Shown piece by piece: positions 1 to 6,783 of a stretch of DNA of 64,000 nt (position 1 is its first letter; each line of letters starts with the position of its first letter). Origin of the DNA: Ralstonia pickettii (lineage in GTDB: Bacteria > Pseudomonadota > Gammaproteobacteria > Burkholderiales > Burkholderiaceae). The notes beneath the pieces were generated by a model. The model was given only the letters and a program-made list of their open reading frames with translations, had not been told where the DNA came from and searched no databases. The position numbers were made by a program, and so were the translations under genes. The stretch covers positions 992,001 to 1,056,000 of the forward strand of contig NZ_CP104381.1 of the NCBI RefSeq assembly GCF_030582395.1, given 5' to 3'.

Positions 1-411
1 ATAGGGCTGTCCATTGAGCGCAGCCGATATCTGGAGCGCATCGTCGAGAGCGAGCGGCTGCTGCGCACGGCGCTGGAGATGGTCGACGTAGGTGCCTGGG
101 AGATGAACGTGCTGGCGGGCCGGATCAGCTACAGCGTGACTGCCAGACGCCTGCTAGGCGTGGATGAACGCTACCCGGACGACGTGGTGTCCTTCTTTCA
201 ACTGATGGTTGAGGAGGACGCGCAGTTGCTTGAGGAGCGTATCGCCTCAGCGGTTCGAACAGCCTCAGCCTTACAGGGAGCTTTCCGACTGAAAGCAAAC
301 GCTAAGGTTTGGCTGTCGCTTTGCGGTGGCTTTTCTGACCACGTAACGGCCGAGAAAGGGCGTATTTTCGGCGTCTTAAAGCGCGCGAAATTGAGTTATA
401 AATCTTGTTAA
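1..411 (+). CDS. PAS-domain sensor-type protein, 5' end outside window
   Basis: The reading frame is open from base 1, so the gene starts upstream; the first ATG inside the window (79) is probably internal. The visible 136 residues begin with a charged helix (ERSRYLERIVESERLL) of the linker type that precedes PAS domains, followed by a PAS fold (GAWEMN, then RRLLGVDERYPDD). Translation stops directly after the last PAS strand (IFGVLKR), so there is no kinase, GGDEF or other output domain in this fragment. It could be the tail of a phage sensor protein or a host gene at a prophage junction. The PAS assignment is from pattern recognition. Confidence 0.6.
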   Translation: MGLSIERSRYLERIVESERLLRTALEMVDVGAWEMNVLAGRISYSVTARRLLGVDERYPDDVVSFFQLMVEEDAQLLEERIASAVRTASALQGAFRLKANAKVWLSLCGGFSDHVTAEKGRIFGVLKRAKLSYKSC

Positions 412-471
412 ATCCCCCCAATGTAGGGGTAGTTAGGTTTGTGAAACTTTCCGTAACATTCGCAGCAAATA

Positions 472-495
472 CATAAACTCGTGGTTGAGTTTATG
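472..495. repeat. Perfect 9-bp inverted repeat
   Basis: CATAAACTC, a 6-base spacer, then GAGTTTATG. It lies between the PAS gene and the terminator of the XRE gene. There is no T-run, so it is more likely a protein site or att-like element than a terminator. Function unknown. Confidence 0.45.
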
Positions 496-532
496 GATCG
501 CGATGAACTCCAAGTTGTCGTTGATCTAGATC

Positions 533-558
533 AAAAAGAAAGGCGCCCGAAGGCGCCT
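533..558 (-). terminator. Rho-independent terminator of XRE gene
   Basis: On the minus strand AGGCGCC-TTCG-GGCGCCT is followed by TTCTTTTT, 46 bases after the XRE stop. The stem is perfect with a stable UUCG-type loop. Confidence 0.85.
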
Positions 559-603
559 AGTTGTGAATCAGGGGGAAGTTCCGTGTCTGACTGTGGGTCT
601 ATC

Positions 604-1092
604 TCACTTGCTCTTCGTGAGCGCGTTGTCGGTGCCAAAGCCCGACATAAATTCCTGGAAGCGCTTCTTGTCGCCAGCCGTAGCCAGCTTCGGATTGGGC
701 AGCTTCGCCGCGCGCAGCGTCTCAATAATCTCGACTTCGTTGGCCGTCAGGATCGGCTGGTTGGCAAACACGTCCTCGATTGCATCCCAAGTCTCTGGCT
801 GGTATTCACGCAGCACGAGCTGAAGGAAGTAAATCGGGTCCACGTTCAGTGCCTTCGCCATCTGGCCCGTCTTCTGGATGGGCACTTTGGCTCGGCCATT
901 CTTGATCATGGACACCATGTTCGGAGTGGAAAAGCCCAACTCGTCCGCGAGTTCCTTTTGCGTCTTGCCGCTCAGAGCAAGCATGTGGCTCACGTAGTCA
1001 GCCACCTTCGGGATTTCACCACGCTTCGGTGCCGGCGGCAGGACGTTGGTTGCGCGGGGTCCGCGACGTTTGGTGTTGGTCGTTTCGTTCAT
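604..1092 (-). CDS. XRE-family helix-turn-helix regulator
   Basis: A 162-residue protein with an HTH_3 domain at about residues 28-80: YVSHMLALSGKTQKELADEL then GFSTPNMVSMIKNGRAKVP, the classic Cro/CI-type helix-turn-helix. A basic N-terminal tail precedes it; the C-terminal half is not a recognisable LexA-type peptidase. It is transcribed leftward, opposite to nearly everything else, from a promoter with a TATAAT box inside a GACGGTC dyad, and has a strong AGGAGGG ribosome site. Its location and the dyads upstream suggest an autoregulated phage repressor. It is a candidate binder of the genome-wide AGTCA-N4-TGACT sites; that link is inference. Confidence 0.85.
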   Translation of the reverse strand: MNETTNTKRRGPRATNVLPPAPKRGEIPKVADYVSHMLALSGKTQKELADELGFSTPNMVSMIKNGRAKVPIQKTGQMAKALNVDPIYFLQLVLREYQPETWDAIEDVFANQPILTANEVEIIETLRAAKLPNPKLATAGDKKRFQEFMSGFGTDNALTKSK

Positions 1093-1143
1093 AGGCTTCC
1101 CTCCTTCTCGTTCTTAGACTGCATCAGACGCCCGATGCGGGTA

Positions 1144-1167
1144 GACGGTCACATTATAGAGACCGTC
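1144..1167 (-). promoter_or_regulatory. XRE gene promoter with overlapping dyad
   Basis: GACGGTC and GACCGTC flank a 10-base spacer that contains TATAAT on the minus strand (1153-1158). The -35 is weak. A repressor on this dyad would cover the -10, as expected for autoregulation. Confidence 0.55.
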
Positions 1168-1207
1168 AAATAAGAAGTGACTTTACAAAAGGCGTTTGTC
1201 AAGAGTT

Positions 1208-1234
1208 GGGTTCAAGTCAGTGTTGATTGAACCC
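1208..1234. promoter_or_regulatory. Variant AGTCA-N4-TGATT site inside a larger dyad
   Basis: AGTCA-GTGT-TGATT (1215-1228) is framed by GGGTTCA and TGAACCC. It lies upstream of the leftward XRE gene and is the only motif copy positioned to act on that gene. Confidence 0.45.
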
Positions 1235-1314
1235 GCTTGACTCGATTGTATTGCAGGCGCCGCTGTAGTCAATGGCTCGCCCGTGTGCCTCTCTCACCGG
1301 GTCGATGCATAGTA

Positions 1315-1333
1315 AGTTAATATTGACTATAAT
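1315..1333 (+). promoter_or_regulatory. Dyad-promoter upstream of the 1386 gene
   Basis: AGTTA-ATAT-TGACT runs directly into TATAAT (1328-1333). Member of the phage-wide motif family; no good -35. Confidence 0.7.
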
Positions 1334-1385
1334 CTGACACGTGCTGATCGTTCAGCAACCAACCAAACCAGGAGTGTAGTGTTCC

Positions 1386-1595
1386 ATGTGTTTCGCAAAT
1401 ACCGAGAAGATTGAAGTGGGGAAGGCATTCGCACAGCAGATCGGCCTGGATGTGTATGCCGATCTCGTTGCAGAGGGCGAGGTGATGGAAGAGCTGGATA
1501 TGGGCTCTGCGTTTCTCTGCAAGGTGTCGCATCCGAAGGTGGGGGTCGTGACGCTCCTGAACACTTCGGCAGGCCAAGCAGCGATGCTCGGCTGA
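1386..1595 (+). CDS. Small hypothetical protein, 69 aa
   Basis: Monocistronic: it has its own dyad-promoter about 50 bases upstream and its own terminator 24 bases downstream. The protein is acidic, with no domain that I recognise. This self-contained unit next to the regulator suggests a small early-expressed protein, but that is inference from position only. Confidence 0.6.
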   Translation: MCFANTEKIEVGKAFAQQIGLDVYADLVAEGEVMEELDMGSAFLCKVSHPKVGVVTLLNTSAGQAAMLG

Positions 1596-1618
1596 GGTGG
1601 CAAAAGACCAGCGAAAGA

Positions 1619-1643
1619 AGGCGAGCATCTGCTCGCCTTTTTT
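1619..1643 (+). terminator. Rho-independent terminator
   Basis: GGCGAGC-ATCT-GCTCGCC followed by six T. Closes the 1386 gene. Confidence 0.9.
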
Positions 1644-1711
1644 GTTGCCGTTGGGAACGTGCGAGTCCCTAGTTGCACGCCCTGAACGTCTCACGTAAGA
1701 TTCGAAATGTA

Positions 1712-1730
1712 AGTCAACGTTGACTATTAC
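1712..1730 (+). promoter_or_regulatory. Perfect 14-bp dyad plus -10 for the CobT-like gene
   Basis: AGTCAACGTTGACT is fully self-complementary, followed by TATTAC as -10. The start codon of the VWA gene is 18 bases further on, so the leader is very short. Confidence 0.75.
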
Positions 1731-1747
1731 AAATCAAGGGGCCGCAC

Positions 1748-3784
1748 ATGAACGACCGAATCCATATTCTCCGTGAAGCTGTTGTCAAAGTCACACAGAT
1801 GCTGTCTGGCAAGGGCATCCAAGTCACGCAACGAGGAGTCAGTGCTTATGTTCAGCCTGGCCCCGACGGCGAGCCCGAGCTGGTCAATCTGCCCTACATG
1901 CCGGACAACGCGACCGACGAACTGGTCAACGCCATTCAGGGCTTCCTTGACCACGAAGTCGCGCACATCCTGTTCAGCGACTTCAAGGCGCTCAAGAAGA
2001 TCAAGAACGAGCGCCTGCACGGCATCATGAACATCATCGAGGACGCGCGCATCGAAAAGCTGATGGCGCAGAAGTTCCAGGGCTCGGCCAGCAACCTGTC
2101 CAACACCGCCCACTTCTTCCTCTCCAAATACATCACGCCGCGCATGCAAGAGTGCGCCAAGAAGGGCGATGCAAACGGTGTCGTGGCGTCGCTGATGGCT
2201 CCCCTGATTCGCGCAATGGCGGGCCAGCAAATCTTCCGCGAGTTCATCGACAAGCATAAGGCTGCGGTTGATCCGGTCCTCAGCAAGGTCGCGCACCTGG
2301 CGCCGAAGATTGAGGACTGCGCCTCGACCGAAGAAGCGATCAGCCTCGCGCAAGAGTTCCTGAAGGCTCTCAGCGACGGCTCCGGCGGCGGCGCTGGCGG
2401 CGAAGAGGAGTCCAAGAAGTCGTCCAAGTCGCGCAGCAAAGGCGGCATTGAGAAGAAGGGCTCGAAGTCCAAGTCGCGCACCGGCGGTGCCGCCGGCGAG
2501 GAAGATGAAAGCGAGGACGAGGGCGAAGCCGACAGCGGCGAAGGCAGCGCTGGCGAAGGCAAGAGCAAGGGTTCCGAAGGCGAAGGTGAAGGCGAAGAGT
2601 CGGAAGACGAGGGCGAAGGCTCTGGCAGCGGCGAAGGCGAAGAGGGCGAGGGCGAAGCCGAAGACTCCGCAGCCGGCGAGGGCGAAGGCGACGAAGGCGA
2701 GGAGGAAGGCGAGGGCGGCGGAGAAGAGGAGGACGACAGCGACGACGACAGCAAGGAGACTGCTGACGGCGAAACGACCACCGGCTCCACCTCCGCGCTC
2801 ATGGATGCCATCGACAAAGAGACCAAGAATGGCTTCGACGACGCCGTGTCCGCGCTCATCTCCAACGCCGCAACCGACGCCGCGAAGCACTCGGACTACC
2901 TGATCTACACGAAGGACTTCGACGTGGTGGAGCCGCTGCGCGTTGGCCGCGAATACGACGCGAGCATGCTGTCTCGGCTCCAGGATAAGGTCGATCACAT
3001 GGTCGCGCCGCTTCAGAAAGACCTGGAGCGCGCCATCGCTGCGCGGTCCCTGTCCACGTGGGAGAACGGACGCCGCTCTGGCCGGCTGCACGCGGCCAAC
3101 CTGTCGCGTCTGGCGGTGGGCGACGGCCGCGTGTTCCGACGCAAGACAGAGACGACGAGCAAAGACGTGGCGGTGGAGCTGGTGGTAGACGCTTCGGGCT
3201 CCATGTCTGGCGCGAAGGTCCACACGGCTGCGCAAGCCGCCTACGCGCTCGCTTCGGTGCTGGACCGCATTGGCATCAAGAGCGAGGTGATCTGCTTCAC
3301 CACTGGCGAATGTCCGATCAGCCACGTCAAGCTGGAAGAGGAGAGCGACAAGATCGGCAAGGGCTTCACGCGGGTCGAGGCGCTCTACATGCCGATCATC
3401 AAAGGCTTCAACGAGCGCATGACGGCGACCGAGACCAAGAGCCGCTTCGCCTGGCTGCCGAACTCGAACATTCTGCGCAACAACGTCGACGGGGAATGCG
3501 TGGAGATCGCGGCCCGCCGGCTGCTGTCTCGCCGCGAGGCCGGCAAGGTCATGATGGTGCTCTCCGACGGCGCGCCCAGCTGCTACTCCAGCAACCCCCG
3601 CGCGCTCCAGAAGCACCTCAAGGAGACCGTGAAGAAGGTCGAGGGGTCGGGCGTCAAGGTGGTCGGCATCGGCATCATGTCCACCGAAGTGGAGCGCTTC
3701 TACAGCCGCAGCATGGTCCTCAATGACGTGAGCGAGCTGCCGCAGCGCGTCATGAAGGAGCTGCGCCACCTGCTTTTGGGCTGA
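1748..3784 (+). CDS. CobT-like VWA protein with HExxH N-terminal domain
   Basis: A 678-residue protein. Near residues 69-73 is HEVAH, followed by NIIEDARIEKLM: the metallopeptidase-like layout seen in CobT/DUF2201-type VWA proteins. Residues of about 215-340 are an extremely acidic Glu/Gly/Ser linker, as in CobT. The C-terminal third is a von Willebrand factor A domain with the MIDAS motif DASGSMS at about 481 and a late LSDGAPS. It pairs with the AAA+ ATPase downstream (MoxR/VWA or CobS/CobT logic: ATPase plus metal-dependent adaptor that remodels a target complex). No CobN subunit is present, so a role in cobalamin synthesis is unlikely. Many large phages carry this pair with unknown purpose. 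Confidence 0.85.
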   Translation: MNDRIHILREAVVKVTQMLSGKGIQVTQRGVSAYVQPGPDGEPELVNLPYMPDNATDELVNAIQGFLDHEVAHILFSDFKALKKIKNERLHGIMNIIEDARIEKLMAQKFQGSASNLSNTAHFFLSKYITPRMQECAKKGDANGVVASLMAPLIRAMAGQQIFREFIDKHKAAVDPVLSKVAHLAPKIEDCASTEEAISLAQEFLKALSDGSGGGAGGEEESKKSSKSRSKGGIEKKGSKSKSRTGGAAGEEDESEDEGEADSGEGSAGEGKSKGSEGEGEGEESEDEGEGSGSGEGEEGEGEAEDSAAGEGEGDEGEEEGEGGGEEEDDSDDDSKETADGETTTGSTSALMDAIDKETKNGFDDAVSALISNAATDAAKHSDYLIYTKDFDVVEPLRVGREYDASMLSRLQDKVDHMVAPLQKDLERAIAARSLSTWENGRRSGRLHAANLSRLAVGDGRVFRRKTETTSKDVAVELVVDASGSMSGAKVHTAAQAAYALASVLDRIGIKSEVICFTTGECPISHVKLEEESDKIGKGFTRVEALYMPIIKGFNERMTATETKSRFAWLPNSNILRNNVDGECVEIAARRLLSRREAGKVMMVLSDGAPSCYSSNPRALQKHLKETVKKVEGSGVKVVGIGIMSTEVERFYSRSMVLNDVSELPQRVMKELRHLLLG

Positions 3785-3800
3785 TTCAGGCTACGTGATT

Positions 3801-3829
3801 GGGATAGTCAGAACTGACTGACTATCCCC
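3801..3829. promoter_or_regulatory. Motif copy inside a GGGATAGTCA/TGACTATCCC dyad
   Basis: AGTCA-GAAC-TGACT (3806-3819) followed by a third half-site gives outer arms GGGATAGTCA and TGACTATCCC with an 8-base spacer. It may act both as operator for the CobS-like operon and as an RNA hairpin after the CobT-like gene. Confidence 0.65.
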
Positions 3830-3907
3830 TGCATCGCATCTTTAAATTTACACATGTCGCAGCGCATTGCTGCATCAACTAGCAAACACACTCTGTTGGA
3901 GATAACC

Positions 3908-5110
3908 ATGAGCGAGAACTCGGAAAAGATCACCTGCGAAATCTGCAACGCGCAAGTCCACTCGATCCAGATTCACCTGCGCAAGGACCACGAAGACTGG
4001 ACCATCGAGCGTTACCAGCAAGCCTACCCGGAAGCGCCGCTGCTCTCGGAAGCCGCCAAGCGCGCCATCGCTGAGAAGCGCAAGGACACGACCGCAGTCG
4101 CAGCCGCACCGCTGGAGATGGCCGGCACAGCCGCAGCCGTCGCTGCCGCTCCGAACGTTGCCTCGCTCATGCCGAAGGGCCAGATCGTGAAGCAGCCGTT
4201 CCACGAAGTGTTCGGCTTGGGCAAGGTGGCTGCCGCCCTGTCGAGCAAGAAAGAGCCGATCCCCATCAGCGTGGTCGCCACGTCGGCTGACCCGGACATG
4301 GTGCCCACGAAGTCCGACGACTACGTGTATGACGTGGACGAACTCAAGAACGTCATCTTGGCGCTGGAGCTGAATATCCCCTGCTACGTCTGGGGCCACA
4401 AGGGCTCGGGCAAGTCGGAGCTGTATGAGCAAATCTGCGCGCGCACCAACCGCGCCATGATCCGCGTCCAGCACACGGTGAACACCGAAGAAAGCCACAT
4501 CGTCGGTCAGTGGGTCGTCAAGAACGGCCAGACCGAGTTCGAGCTGGGACCGCTGCCGCTCGCCATGAAGAATGGCTGGGTCTACGCGGCCGACGAATAC
4601 GACTTCGCGCTGCCGAGCGTGCTGTCGGTCTACCAGGCAGTGCTCGAGGGCAAGGCGCTGGTGATCAAGGAAGCCGACGCCGCCAATCGCGTGATCGAGC
4701 CGCATCCGAACTTCCGCTTCGTCGCGACCGGCAACACCAACGGCAGCGGCGACGAAACGGGCCTCTATCAGGGCACGTCGCTCCAGAACAGCGCCAACTA
4801 CGACCGCTTCGGCATGGTCGTCCACAAGCAATACATGAAGAAACAGTTCGAGAGCCTCATCCTTCAGAAGCGCGTCGGGCTGGTGAAGGAAGACGCCGAC
4901 AAGATGGTGGACTTCGCGGCGCTGGTGCGTGAGGCATACGACGGCGCCAAGATCAGCGACGTGATTTCGCCTCGCACGCTGATCTACTCGGCAAAGATCG
5001 GCGTCAAGCGCGGCTCGTTCCGCCAGGGCATCCAGCTGTCCTTCATCAACAAGCTGTCGAAGGTGGACCGCGAGGTGGTGGACGGTCTTGCGCAACGCAT
5101 CTTTGGCTGA
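3908..5110 (+). CDS. CobS/MoxR-like AAA+ ATPase with zinc-finger N-terminus
   Basis: A 400-residue protein; I prefer the ATG at 3908, which has GGAG 6-9 bases upstream, over the in-frame 3854 ATG, which has none. Residues 10-28 (C10, C13, H23, H28) form a MucR/Ros-like C2H2 finger, followed by ERYQQAYPEAPL typical of that fold. The AAA+ core has Walker A GHKGSGKS (about 163), Walker B YAADEYDFA (about 226) and a sensor-like FVATGNTNGSGD. It is the likely partner of the VWA protein upstream. The fused finger suggests DNA or protein targeting of the complex. First gene of an operon running to the polymerase. Confidence 0.87.
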   Translation: MSENSEKITCEICNAQVHSIQIHLRKDHEDWTIERYQQAYPEAPLLSEAAKRAIAEKRKDTTAVAAAPLEMAGTAAAVAAAPNVASLMPKGQIVKQPFHEVFGLGKVAAALSSKKEPIPISVVATSADPDMVPTKSDDYVYDVDELKNVILALELNIPCYVWGHKGSGKSELYEQICARTNRAMIRVQHTVNTEESHIVGQWVVKNGQTEFELGPLPLAMKNGWVYAADEYDFALPSVLSVYQAVLEGKALVIKEADAANRVIEPHPNFRFVATGNTNGSGDETGLYQGTSLQNSANYDRFGMVVHKQYMKKQFESLILQKRVGLVKEDADKMVDFAALVREAYDGAKISDVISPRTLIYSAKIGVKRGSFRQGIQLSFINKLSKVDREVVDGLAQRIFG

Positions 5111-5116
5111 TCCAGC

Positions 5117-5773
5117 ATGTATAGCACGGACGTTCTTGAGTGCTACCAGGGCAACCTGGGGCTGGTGCATAAGGTGGCACGCAACTGCTACCGCCGGCTC
5201 CAGGCGATCGGCGCAGCGATGGACTTCGAGGATGTGGTGGGTGAAGTCCGTCAGTCGCTGGTCGTGGCGCACGCGAGCTTCGATCCCAATCAGGGGTTCG
5301 AGTTCTGCACCTACTTTGGCCGCGCCGCCTACAACCACATGAACCGCATCGCCGAGCGCGTCGAGTTGGAGCGCATCGAGAATGCCACCTACTCGATCGA
5401 GGAGATCAACGCAGGGCGGGGCGAGAACGCAACGCCGGTCGAGGAGACCATCAGCAGCGACGCCATGACGCCGGATGAGGTGTTGGAAGCGAAGCAGCGT
5501 CAGGCGCGGGCCGTGCGCATGACCGAACGCCTGTCGCCGGTGGCGCAACTGATCGTGGAGTGGCTGGTGAATCCGCCGCCCGAGCTTCTGGCCGAGATTG
5601 CGCGCCACCGCGCGCATGCCGAAGTCGCACGTGGCATGGGCCTGTCCAGGCGTTCGCATGCCGGTCTGACCCTGGACTTCGTGAGCAAGATGATCGGCAC
5701 CGCCACTGGTCTGCCCGCCAAAACCATCATGAACGCCCGCCGCGAAGTGCAGGACGTGATTGATTCGCTTTGA
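5117..5773 (+). CDS. Sigma-70-like RNA polymerase factor
   Basis: A 218-residue protein. The N-terminal 75 residues match sigma region 2: LVHKVARNCYRRLQ, then MDFEDVVGEVRQSL, then FDPNQGFEFCTYFGRAAYNHM, which corresponds to the D-EDL-QEG and FDP-G-FSTYA-IR signatures. The C-terminus has a possible helix-turn-helix (LPAKTIMNARREVQ) but no standard region 4. It is likely to redirect host RNA polymerase to phage promoters. It lies six bases after the ATPase gene, in the same operon as the replicative polymerase. The recurrent TGACTATAAT elements, which lack a -35, are candidate targets (inference). Confidence 0.75.
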   Translation: MYSTDVLECYQGNLGLVHKVARNCYRRLQAIGAAMDFEDVVGEVRQSLVVAHASFDPNQGFEFCTYFGRAAYNHMNRIAERVELERIENATYSIEEINAGRGENATPVEETISSDAMTPDEVLEAKQRQARAVRMTERLSPVAQLIVEWLVNPPPELLAEIARHRAHAEVARGMGLSRRSHAGLTLDFVSKMIGTATGLPAKTIMNARREVQDVIDSL

Positions 5774-5783
5774 GAGAAGAGGA

Positions 5784-6497
5784 ATGCAACTGTTCGCCGA
5801 CGTGACCGCCCCAGCAGGCGCTCCGGCATGTTTCGCAGCCGCCAGCGTGTTCAGCCACGACTCCATCGTGTGCCGCGCCTGCGCGAGCTTTGGTGAGTGC
5901 TCCAGCGCTTCGGTCAAGACCCTGGAAGCCATCCGCCAGACCATCAACGTGGAAGACCTGCTGCGTCGCCACGAAAACGCACGACGCCGCCTGGCCAAGC
6001 AGCCGGTGGCGCAGGCTCAAGAGCCGAAGCTGGAAGCGGCGCAGGCCACGCCCGACGACGAGGACGAGGTTGTGCCCGCCATGCAGCCGGCCAAACCTGT
6101 CCTGCCCGCACCGGTCGAGCGCAAGACCAAAGTGGAGAAGGTCGCGCTGGAGGTGACGGCGACCGACGAGGAGATCCTGCGCGGGCTGCCCGTCAAGGCC
6201 CGCGAGCACGCGGAGCGCTTCTGTCGTGCCGGCTTGATCGACGCGATGCGAAAAGACCTTCAGGCCGGTCGCAATACGTTCGCGCAGTCAAAGCCAGAGT
6301 TCATGCGCGTTGTCTGCGACTGTCTGATCGCTGGTGGCGCGAGCAGAAGCGCGCTGCGCGCGGCCCTCATGCAGCGCCTGAGCTGGTCTGAAGGCACAGC
6401 GAGTTCGCACGTGAGCATGGCGGTGCCGATCCTGCTGCGCTTCAACATTGCCGTCGAGAAAGACGGCGCCCTGACGCTGATCCCTGCGTCTGCTTGA
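5784..6497 (+). CDS. Hypothetical protein with N-terminal Cys cluster, 237 aa
   Basis: ATG 5784 is chosen over the upstream TTG because it follows a GAGAGAAGAGG stretch. Cysteines at C15, C27, C30 and C36 could bind metal. A Pro/Glu-rich linker leads to a C-terminal all-helical domain (LPVKAREHAERFCRAG onward) that might be a winged helix, but I do not recognise it. Sits between the sigma factor and polymerase, suggesting a transcription or replication accessory role. Confidence 0.65.
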   Translation: MQLFADVTAPAGAPACFAAASVFSHDSIVCRACASFGECSSASVKTLEAIRQTINVEDLLRRHENARRRLAKQPVAQAQEPKLEAAQATPDDEDEVVPAMQPAKPVLPAPVERKTKVEKVALEVTATDEEILRGLPVKAREHAERFCRAGLIDAMRKDLQAGRNTFAQSKPEFMRVVCDCLIAGGASRSALRAALMQRLSWSEGTASSHVSMAVPILLRFNIAVEKDGALTLIPASA

Positions 6498-6510
6498 AAG
6501 AATAGACGCT

Positions 6511-6783
6511 ATGCACATTGACGCCAATTCCCTCGACTACTACGTCTCGAAGATCGAGCCAACGACCAAGCGCGGTCGCGATCTGGAGGCAGGCGACGTA
6601 ATCGAAGTCTGGTGGAAGCCGCGCCGCGACATTATCACCGCGCTGCGCCCATACAACGGTCCCATTGAATGCCTGCGAGGCGGCTTTCTCGCGGACTTCG
6701 CAATCAACCGTGTTGGCATGACGATCGAGCCTGATGCGCTGTATCGGGTTGTCGCCAGCTCGGCAATCAAGGAGAAACGATGA
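6511..6783 (+). CDS. Hypothetical protein, 90 aa
   Basis: Predicted small beta-rich protein (DVIEVWWKPRRDIITALRPY). Its stop overlaps the polymerase start by four bases (ATGA), so the two are translationally coupled. No known family recognised. Confidence 0.65.
   Translation: MHIDANSLDYYVSKIEPTTKRGRDLEAGDVIEVWWKPRRDIITALRPYNGPIECLRGGFLADFAINRVGMTIEPDALYRVVASSAIKEKR

Noticed and set aside
481..1173. 230-codon plus-strand ORF over the XRE gene
   Set aside because: The XRE helix-turn-helix, ribosome site, promoter and terminator are all on the minus strand.
1727..3769. 680-codon minus-strand ORF opposite the CobT-like gene
   Set aside because: Shadow of the GC-rich coding strand: low-complexity Ala/Leu/Arg/His sequence, no ribosome site, and the plus strand has clear VWA motifs.
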